Shown here piece by piece: positions 1 through 5,185 of a DNA stretch of 6,441 bases (the first letter of the stretch is position 1; each line of letters begins with the position of its first letter). The DNA is from Bacteroidetes bacterium UBA7688. GTDB taxonomy: Bacteria; Bacteroidota; Bacteroidia; Chitinophagales; Chitinophagaceae. The notes beneath the pieces were generated by a model, which was given only the letters and a program-made list of their open reading frames with translations, searched no databases and was not told the origin of the DNA. The position numbers and the translations under genes are program-made. The DNA lies in contig DLGS01000114.1 of NCBI GenBank assembly GCA_002482815.1, forward strand, positions 1-6,441, read 5' to 3'.

Positions 1-1106
1 AGTCGTCCCCTGTTCGCTTCGAAACCAGTTGAAAGACTGGCCACCTCAGGTGTGTTGGAAGGAGTGTATGTCGGTCGTGTTCGGTTCGGTGTGGTTCCGC
101 CTGGTTTCACCGTTGTCGCTACAGGGTTGTAAGTCGATGACGATGCCGGTCCGGACGTTTTATTGTTATTGTTGGTAATGGTCGGTTTTGGCCCGATTGG
201 CCCATTATTGTTTGTAGTGGTTGGATTTGTTCTGTTGCCACCAGCCAAAATCACTCTGTTGGGACCTGTCCCATAGGCATTCGGATTGTTGGCGTCTGCT
301 TTTGCAGCGGCGAGGGCAGCGGCTTTTTGTTCTTCTTCAGCCCGTCTTTTACGTTCTTCTTCTTCCGCTTTTTTGCGGGCAATTTCTATTTCTCTGCGGA
401 TGGCATCACTGATCGCATTATCCAGCCGTTTGGTTACTTTTCTTTTATTATCAATATCTGATACCAGTTCTTTTTCACGTCCTTTCAGCTCCTCCACCAC
501 TTTATTGGTTTCTGTTTTCTCCTGTTGCAGTACCAGCTTTTGTTGTTCTTCGGCGGTTAATAATTGTCCTTTCTGATTTTTAACGGTGCTCAGTACATTG
601 ATTTTCTGCTCAATTTTCGTTTGGGTGGATTTAATTTCGTCTACCTGGTTTTTGCGGAATTCACGGTATTTTTTCATATACTTCATACGGCGCATGGCGT
701 CGTTAAAGTCTTTTGCAGAAAAGATAAAAGCTAAAGTATTGTAAGAACTGCGGTTGGCATAAGCATAACGAACAGATTGGGCGTATCGTTCCTGTTGTAT
801 TTTCAGGTTTCCTCTCAATACCAGCACTTCTGAAGATGAATTTTTAATGTCATTATCCAGATTGCTCATTTCCATATTAATATTGCGGATCAGCTTTTCT
901 CGGGTATTCAGTTTAGCCTGCAAGGCATTCAGCTGGCTCATCGTTGCTTTTTTATCCTTTTTTGTAGCATCCAGTTGAGCCTGAGTTTCTTTCAGAGACT
1001 CTACAATCGATTGCCTGCGTTTCTCCAGTTCGCTGCGGGTGGTTTGCGCAGAAGCCATCACTGAGGCCAGAGAAAAGATAAATAAAAAGATGCTGAAATA
1101 CCGCAT
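1..1106 (-). CDS. EnvC-like murein hydrolase activator, N-terminal part (cut by window start)
   Basis: Read from the ATG at 1106 down to base 1, this frame is open for 368 codons plus two bases with no stop, so the 3' end lies outside the window. Residues 1-21 form a signal peptide (short basic start, FSIFLFIF core, cleavage near ASA-Q). Residues about 23-115 and 150-268 are charged, heptad-like coiled coil, the later part very rich in Glu, Lys, Arg and Ala. Residues about 271-357 are a low-complexity Asn/Thr/Pro/Gly linker. The last residues, FEANRGR followed by a probable Leu, match the segment that in this family leads directly into LPWPV and the M23/LytM domain. Family members act in the periplasm, usually with a degenerate peptidase domain that activates amidases splitting septal peptidoglycan. 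Whether this one keeps zinc ligands cannot be seen. An M23 endopeptidase with coiled coil is the main alternative. Confidence 0.85.
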   Translation of the reverse strand, partial: MRYFSIFLFIFSLASVMASAQTTRSELEKRRQSIVESLKETQAQLDATKKDKKATMSQLNALQAKLNTREKLIRNINMEMSNLDNDIKNSSSEVLVLRGNLKIQQERYAQSVRYAYANRSSYNTLAFIFSAKDFNDAMRRMKYMKKYREFRKNQVDEIKSTQTKIEQKINVLSTVKNQKGQLLTAEEQQKLVLQQEKTETNKVVEELKGREKELVSDIDNKRKVTKRLDNAISDAIRREIEIARKKAEEEERKRRAEEEQKAAALAAAKADANNPNAYGTGPNRVILAGGNRTNPTTTNNNGPIGPKPTITNNNNKTSGPASSSTYNPVATTVKPGGTTPNRTRPTYTPSNTPEVASLSTGFEANRGR

Positions 1107-1246
1107 AATAGGTTTTGAAAAAATGGTAGAGCAACAAAAATACTTAATTATTTTTCAACGTTTTTTGGAATACGGTTTATTTTATGATTTAAGCCATTCT
1201 GATTCCTTAATTTTAGGTTCAATTTACTATAATTCAGGCTTTTTAT
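1107..1246. other. Divergent intergenic spacer
   Basis: This AT-rich spacer separates the start codons of the EnvC-like gene (minus) and the M1 peptidase gene (plus), so it should carry promoters in both directions. The minus-strand -7 box is listed separately. For the plus strand the best candidate is TAATTTTA at 1208-1215, one base from TAnnTTTG and without a -33 partner, so I do not call it. No copy of the TCCCGTACA motif found further downstream is present here. No RNA gene or credible small ORF is seen. Confidence 0.6.
1135..1142 (-). promoter_or_regulatory. Candidate Bacteroidota -7 box for the EnvC-like gene
   Basis: The minus strand reads TATTTTTG here, an exact match to the Bacteroidota primary sigma factor -7 consensus TAnnTTTG. 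It lies 28 nt upstream of the ATG at 1106, which would give a leader of roughly 20 nt. No TTG or TTTG -33 box is seen at the usual 17-23 bp spacing (the nearest TTG is 13 bp away), so the promoter is only partly supported. Confidence 0.4.
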
Positions 1247-3235
1247 ATGCAGATTATTATCCGGACAAGATTTGTTTTAAATACACTTTTGTTTTTATTG
1301 CTATGTAATTTTTCTTTTGCACAAACAACTGAAATCTATTGTAAACAGGTAGATGACATTGCCCGTATGGAAATGCGCTCGCAGGAGAAAAAGCAAATGG
1401 CACGTTTCTATAAAAAAACTGCTTCTGAATTGATTGATGTGGTGTATCACCGTTGCGAATGGAATATTGATCCGGCTATAAGAGCAATTTCAGGAACGGT
1501 CAGCACTTTTTTTATCACAAAAACGGCTGCTACACAGGTGGTGATGGATTTGGCTGACACAATGATTGTTGACAAGGTTACCCGTAAGGGTGTTGAGCTT
1601 TCTTTTTCCAGAGGGGGCAATACGGTTGTTGTTAATCTGGGAACCAATCTTCCTGCAAATACCCTGGATTCAATCAGCATCCAATATCACGGCATTCCAC
1701 CGAAAAGTGGTTTTGGTTCGTTTACTTTAGCTTATCATTATCGTGGTGATGACGACGGAACTCCGGTATTGTGGACCCTAAGCGAGCCCTACGGCGCAAT
1801 GGATTGGTGGCCATGTAAAAATACCCTTGATGATAAGATTGACTCGATTGACATTTTCATTACATGTCCAAAAGCATATAAAGGGATTTCAAACGGATTA
1901 CGCCAAAGTGAAATCTTATCAATTGACGGTACGAAACTGACCACACATTGGAAACATCGATACCCAATGGTGAGTTACCTGGCTGCAATTGCGGTTACCA
2001 ATTACGAGGAATTTAATCATACAGTACAATTGGGTAAAACCACCTTGCCGATGCAGTCATTTTGCTATCCTGAAAGTGTGGAGACTTTTAAAGCCGGAAC
2101 ACAAAATACGCTGGATGCAATGCTGGTGTTTCATTATGCATTTGGCGATTATCCTTTTATGAAAGAAAAATATGGTCATACCCAGTTTGGCTGGGGCGGT
2201 GGTGAAGAACATCAGACCAATTCTTTTATTACAAATATAGGCGAATCACTTTGTGCGCACGAACTGGCTCATCAATGGTTTGGCGATAAAATTACCTGTG
2301 GCAGTTGGGAAGATATCTGGTTGAATGAAGGTTTTGCAACTCATCTCGCCAGCATATATATGGAAGGGAAATATCCGCAGAATAAGTTGCAGAATAGAAG
2401 GGCAGAAATTTTGAACATTACCAATGACAGTGGCGGATCAGTAAAAGTCAATGATACACTCAATGTCGGACGGATTTTTGATAGCAGATTGTCTTATATA
2501 AAAGGATCGCATTTGCTCTACATGTTACGTTTTATAATGGGAGATAATCAGTTTTTAACAGCTGTACGTAACTATCAAAAGGATCCTGATGTGATGTATG
2601 GATTTGCGAAAACAAAAGATTTGCAGCGGCATCTTGAAAAAGAAAGCGGACTGAAACTGGATTCATTTTTCCGTCAATGGTTTGTGGGACAAGGTTATCC
2701 GAGTTATACTGTAGAATGGTCGGCGCTGAGTGAGCGTACAGTCAAAATTAAAATGAATCAGAAAACATCTCATTCTTCCGTTCGTTTTTTTCAATTACCT
2801 GTCGCACTCAGATTTAAGAATGCAGTTAAGGACACGACCATTGTAGTAGACAATAAATTCAACGGCGAAACTTTTATCCGGAATATTGGATTTGATGCTG
2901 ACAGCGTTTTTGTGGACCCGGAATATTGGTTGATCAGCCGGAACAATATCACAAAAAAAGTAACTGATTTGGATAGCATAAAACCAAACCTGATTGTTTC
3001 ACCCAATCCTTTTCAGGATGAATTCACTATCCTGATGAAGAATTTTAAAGGGTCTTCCTTTGAAATTGCCTTGTACAATATGTTGGGCCAAAAAGTTTTT
3101 TCCAGTCAGCAGACCCTCTATAAGGGCAAAGAGTATGTGAGCATTCCGGCAACTTTTTTATCAACAGGTAAATATATTTTGAGTGTGCTGGACGAAACCG
3201 GCGAAGCAAGTACAATTTCATTGCTGAAGCGGTAA
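1247..3235 (+). CDS. Secreted M1-family zinc metallopeptidase (aminopeptidase) with T9SS sorting domain
   Basis: This 662-residue protein starts with a signal peptide (residues 1-25, cleavage near SFA-Q), which supports the ATG at 1247. An M1 N-terminal beta domain covers about 45-270, including the typical SEPYGAMDWWPCKNT stretch. The catalytic domain carries HELAH at 338-342 and Glu361 in WLNEGFATH, the canonical HExxH-x18-E zinc site; Glu339 is the expected general base and Tyr417 (YIKGS) the expected transition-state tyrosine. The exopeptidase motif normally written G-x-M-E-N reads GGEEH at 318-322, keeping the amine-binding Glu321 but replacing Met with Glu. Residues about 575-662, with SPNPF at 585-589, form a T9SS type A sorting domain, so the enzyme is probably exported across the outer membrane and attached or released. 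Known M1 enzymes remove N-terminal residues from peptides; a nutritional role in extracellular peptide breakdown is inference. The large C-terminal helical domain of bigger M1 enzymes is absent. Confidence 0.93.
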   Translation: MQIIIRTRFVLNTLLFLLLCNFSFAQTTEIYCKQVDDIARMEMRSQEKKQMARFYKKTASELIDVVYHRCEWNIDPAIRAISGTVSTFFITKTAATQVVMDLADTMIVDKVTRKGVELSFSRGGNTVVVNLGTNLPANTLDSISIQYHGIPPKSGFGSFTLAYHYRGDDDGTPVLWTLSEPYGAMDWWPCKNTLDDKIDSIDIFITCPKAYKGISNGLRQSEILSIDGTKLTTHWKHRYPMVSYLAAIAVTNYEEFNHTVQLGKTTLPMQSFCYPESVETFKAGTQNTLDAMLVFHYAFGDYPFMKEKYGHTQFGWGGGEEHQTNSFITNIGESLCAHELAHQWFGDKITCGSWEDIWLNEGFATHLASIYMEGKYPQNKLQNRRAEILNITNDSGGSVKVNDTLNVGRIFDSRLSYIKGSHLLYMLRFIMGDNQFLTAVRNYQKDPDVMYGFAKTKDLQRHLEKESGLKLDSFFRQWFVGQGYPSYTVEWSALSERTVKIKMNQKTSHSSVRFFQLPVALRFKNAVKDTTIVVDNKFNGETFIRNIGFDADSVFVDPEYWLISRNNITKKVTDLDSIKPNLIVSPNPFQDEFTILMKNFKGSSFEIALYNMLGQKVFSSQQTLYKGKEYVSIPATFLSTGKYILSVLDETGEASTISLLKR

Positions 3236-3306
3236 TTCCTTTTAAATTTTTTTACTGCCATTAATACTGTAAGATAATTTATCCCGTACATAGCTTTCAT
3301 ACAAAT
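3236..3306. other. Short spacer between peptidase and sigma genes
   Basis: This 71-bp AT-rich spacer contains no GC-rich hairpin followed by T's, so no terminator is called for the peptidase gene and read-through into the sigma gene is possible. It does hold the bipartite motif listed separately, so the sigma gene may also have its own promoter. Confidence 0.5.
3260..3290 (+). promoter_or_regulatory. Candidate ECF-type promoter upstream of the sigma gene (ATTAATA-N15-TCCCGTACA)
   Basis: ATTAATA (3260-3266) is followed after 15 bp by TCCCGTACA (3282-3290), which ends 16 nt before the sigma gene ATG. The same two boxes recur upstream of the next gene at 3888-3917 with 14-bp spacing. Two boxes separated by about 15 bp, with CGT in the downstream box, resemble the -35/-10 layout of ECF sigma promoters, so autoregulation by the adjacent sigma factor is the inferred role. 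A repressor or activator site in the leader is an alternative. Confidence 0.4.
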
Positions 3307-3849
3307 ATGGAACAAGAAATTATCGATGGTCTGATTAAAGAAAGTAATGATGCATACGCACTGCTGTATAATTCATACTTTAATGTGGTGCTAAATATTG
3401 TAATCCGGAATAGTGGATCTGAAGAAGATGCAAAAGATGTTTTTCAGGAAACGATGTTAGTTTTGGTGCACAAAATCAGAAAGGATAATTTTCGTCTGAG
3501 TGCTGCTTTGCAAACCTATATCGCTGCAATCAGCAAGAATATCTGGCTGAAACATTTGAGGGATTCCCGAAGAAAGGAAAAGCATACAACAGCATCTTCT
3601 GCACTGTATTATGCAGAACTGGATGATAACATTGAGCAGGAAAAGTATTACACAAGCAAACTTCAAAAGTATATTTATAAGATCAGCAAGCATTGCCAGG
3701 GTTTCATTGATGATGTGTTTTTCAAAGGGAAAACTCCCGAACAAATAAAGGAGGAATATGGCTATACCAGCCTGCGCAATACCGCCAACCAAAAGTATAA
3801 GTGCATAGAGCAAATCAGAAATGTAAGCAGAGAAAAAGAAAAACAATAA
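3307..3849 (+). CDS. ECF-type RNA polymerase sigma factor (sigma-70 family)
   Basis: The 180-residue length is typical of a two-domain ECF sigma factor. Region 2 spans about residues 14-92: the GSEEDAKDVFQET core-binding helix (region 2.2) starts near residue 37, and the LQTYIAAISKNIWLKHLRDSRR segment corresponds to the -10 melting and recognition part. A short charged linker follows. Region 4 covers about 118-175, where FFKGKTPEQIKEEYGYTS and TANQKYKCIEQIR form the helix-turn-helix that reads the -35 box. No membrane segment, extra C-terminal domain or anti-sigma gene is visible beside it. It directs RNA polymerase to its own promoter class; the target genes are unknown. It lies 71 bp after an M1 peptidase gene and 94 bp before an Omp28-like gene, both T9SS cargo, and it shares an upstream motif with the latter. 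In Porphyromonas the ECF factor SigP controls T9SS genes, but orthology to SigP is not shown here. Confidence 0.9.
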   Translation: MEQEIIDGLIKESNDAYALLYNSYFNVVLNIVIRNSGSEEDAKDVFQETMLVLVHKIRKDNFRLSAALQTYIAAISKNIWLKHLRDSRRKEKHTTASSALYYAELDDNIEQEKYYTSKLQKYIYKISKHCQGFIDDVFFKGKTPEQIKEEYGYTSLRNTANQKYKCIEQIRNVSREKEKQ

Positions 3850-3887
3850 TTTTTTCTGTGCCTGGGTGATAAAAATGTTTTTTGGGT

Positions 3888-3917
3888 ATTAATAAGGAGA
3901 AAATATTTTCCCGTACA
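3888..3917 (+). promoter_or_regulatory. Candidate ECF-type promoter upstream of the Omp28-like gene (ATTAATA-N14-TCCCGTACA)
   Basis: ATTAATA (3888-3894) and TCCCGTACA (3909-3917) repeat the pair found upstream of the sigma gene, with spacing shorter by one base. The downstream box ends 26 nt before the ATG at 3944. The sequences between and around the boxes are not otherwise alike, so this is not simply a duplicated leader. The inferred role is a promoter read by the sigma factor encoded immediately upstream. An AAGGAG stretch at 3894-3899 lies between the boxes; it resembles a Shine-Dalgarno but is about 45 nt from the start and cannot serve this gene. Confidence 0.42.
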
Positions 3918-3943
3918 CTCATTATTATAAAAAAAACATTGTT

Positions 3944-4933
3944 ATGAAAAGGTTGATCAGTTTCCTGTTTGTTCTTTCTTCTGCGAGCGCAACAGCTCAG
4001 GAGGTCACCCTCCATTCTGTATTAGAGCATTTTACCAATACCAAGTGCAGTATATGTGCTTCCCGAAATCCTGGCCTGCAAAGTAATCTTAAGGCACATC
4101 CTGCTATTACCTATTTGTCCATTCATCCATCGGCTCCTTATGCTGCCTGTGTGTTAAGTATGCAGAATAAAACGGATAATGATGATCGTACAAAAGCTTA
4201 TGGTGTATATGGATCCACGCCGCGCATAGCGATTAACGGAACTGTAATTCCCAGTTCGGCAGATTATAATGCTTCATCATTACTATCACCTTATATTGCC
4301 TTGACTACCCCGGTGAGTATGCGGATTGAGCAAACAAACTTTGGTAAAGATTCTATTGCAGTTAGAATTATTATTAAAAAACATGCAGCTACCAGTGCGG
4401 ATGCCGGCTTATTTGTTGGCCTTGCAGAAGATACTGTTTTTGTAAACGGAGGAAACGGTGAAACGCAACATTTTAATGTATTGCGCAAATCATTGACTGG
4501 GGCCACCCATCAGTTTGTATCCCTCAGTTTTGCAGTGGGCGATTCGGTTGTGATAAATGCTTCCGGTACAATCAATTCAGTATGGAATACAAACAGGATT
4601 TTTGCCATTGCGATGCTGTTTAATAACACTTCGAAATTGCTGATGCAGTCGGCAACATCTGTTCCTCAAAAAACGACTGGCATCGGAAGGATAGATTTAC
4701 AAGATAAAATCTCCGTTTTCCCAAACCCTTCTCATGCTGTTATCAATATCAGGATGAGTGACAAAGAGCAGTATGAATATAGTTTGTATACTATTTCAGG
4801 TGTGCGGGTTGCTAATCGTGTTTTTAGCAATCATGCCCTTATAAACGTCAGGGAGCTTCCTCAAGGAAATTATATTTTATCCGTTAAGAATGATCAGGGA
4901 ATTATTCACCGCGAAATACAGGTGATTCATTAA
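3944..4933 (+). CDS. Secreted Omp28/thioredoxin-like protein with T9SS sorting domain
   Basis: This 329-residue protein begins with a clear signal peptide (MKRLISFLFVLSSASATAQ), which supports the ATG at 3944. Residues about 20-115 look like the thioredoxin-fold half of Omp28-related proteins: EHFTNTKCSIC carries a C-x-x-C pair at Cys35/Cys38, and STPRIAING has the expected cis-proline at Pro93 after Thr92. A third cysteine lies at residue 69. Residues about 120-245 look like a beta-rich Omp28-type domain of unknown function. Residues about 247-329, with FPNPS from 259, are a T9SS type A sorting domain ending in IHREIQVIH, so the protein should reach the cell surface or medium. Thiol-disulfide activity is plausible from the CxxC and cis-Pro but unproven; the pair could also be a structural disulfide. 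The gene follows the sigma factor gene and is closed by a strong terminator. The closest informal description is 'Omp28-related outer membrane protein'. Confidence 0.82.
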   Translation: MKRLISFLFVLSSASATAQEVTLHSVLEHFTNTKCSICASRNPGLQSNLKAHPAITYLSIHPSAPYAACVLSMQNKTDNDDRTKAYGVYGSTPRIAINGTVIPSSADYNASSLLSPYIALTTPVSMRIEQTNFGKDSIAVRIIIKKHAATSADAGLFVGLAEDTVFVNGGNGETQHFNVLRKSLTGATHQFVSLSFAVGDSVVINASGTINSVWNTNRIFAIAMLFNNTSKLLMQSATSVPQKTTGIGRIDLQDKISVFPNPSHAVINIRMSDKEQYEYSLYTISGVRVANRVFSNHALINVRELPQGNYILSVKNDQGIIHREIQVIH

Positions 4934-4966
4934 TCATCTTCACGTATTTTGATAGTTGTTCGTTTT

Positions 4967-5005
4967 AAACTGCTCCGGATTTGCCGGAGCAGTTTTTCTT
5001 TTTAT
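4967..5005 (+). terminator. Rho-independent terminator after the Omp28-like gene
   Basis: AAACTGCTCCGG (4967-4978) pairs perfectly with CCGGAGCAGTTT (4984-4995) around the 5-nt loop ATTTG, giving a 12-bp stem followed by a T-rich run. It begins 33 nt after the stop codon at 4931-4933. There is no T-run on the opposite side, so it should act only on plus-strand transcripts and separates the sigma/Omp28 block from clpB. Confidence 0.92.
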
Positions 5006-5101
5006 TGTCTGCTAAAATTTCCGATTTTCGTAATGCTGTAAGCCGCTTTGGCAGGGCAATAGCGCTTTTCACGCCAAATTTTCTTAAATTCGGTTCTGGA
5101 A

Positions 5102-5110
5102 TATAGTTTG
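5102..5110 (+). promoter_or_regulatory. Weak candidate -7 region for clpB
   Basis: TATAGTTTG contains both halves of the Bacteroidota -7 box (TA and TTTG) but with three rather than two bases between them, and no -33 TTG is seen at the right distance. It is the best match between the terminator and the clpB ATG. If real, transcription would start near 5117 and the leader of about 70 nt would contain the palindrome at 5125-5149. Confidence 0.22.
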
Positions 5111-5124
5111 ATTGATTTCGGATA

Positions 5125-5149
5125 TCCACAGCATTTTAAATTCTGTGGA
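5125..5149. repeat. 25-bp near-perfect inverted repeat upstream of clpB
   Basis: TCCACAG (5125-5131) and CTGTGGA (5143-5149) are exact inverted arms. The inner ATTT-T-AAAT is also palindromic, so the whole element is symmetric apart from the central base and one mismatched pair (C5132 with T5142). It sits 36 nt before the clpB start codon. It could be an operator for a dimeric regulator or a hairpin in the clpB leader. It does not resemble CIRCE (TTAGCACTC-N9-GAGTGCTAA). There is no T-run after it, so it is not a terminator. Confidence 0.5.
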
Positions 5150-5185
5150 ATGAACGGATTTTAAACTAAAAAAAACACATTGCAT

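Noticed and set aside
286..576. Plus-strand ORF of 96 codons
   Set aside because: It is antisense to the coiled-coil and linker coding sequence of the EnvC-like gene; its Ser/Phe/Ala/Leu-rich product is what reversed Glu/Lys/Ala codons give.
952..1137. Minus-strand ORF of 61 codons overlapping the EnvC-like start
   Set aside because: It is out of frame with the EnvC-like gene, whose own ATG at 1106 gives a good signal peptide followed by a long open frame.
1039..1308. Plus-strand ORF of 89 codons across the divergent spacer
   Set aside because: It overlaps the starts of both well-supported genes in another frame, and its product shows no recognisable domain or signal peptide.
1304..1309. 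Cys20 in the M1 peptidase signal peptide considered as a lipoprotein cleavage site
   Set aside because: The residue before it is Leu rather than Gly, Ala or Ser, and a signal peptidase I site (SFA-Q) follows; T9SS cargo normally use signal peptidase I.
3457..3846. Minus-strand ORF of 129 codons with hydrophobic stretches, considered as a possible membrane anti-sigma factor
   Set aside because: It lies wholly antisense within the sigma factor gene, and its hydrophobicity follows from complementing Lys/Glu-rich codons. No promoter or ribosome site was seen, and the composition is Cys/Ile/Leu-rich without anti-sigma features.
5047..5078. TTTGGC / GCCAAA inverted pair upstream of clpB
   Set aside because: The arms are only 6 bp with a 20-nt gap, too weak to separate from chance in this spacer.
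5125..5149. clpB palindrome considered as a CIRCE element, terminator or RNA thermometer
   Set aside because: The arms do not match CIRCE, no T-run follows, and the hairpin does not cover the ribosome-binding region, so none of these labels is used.
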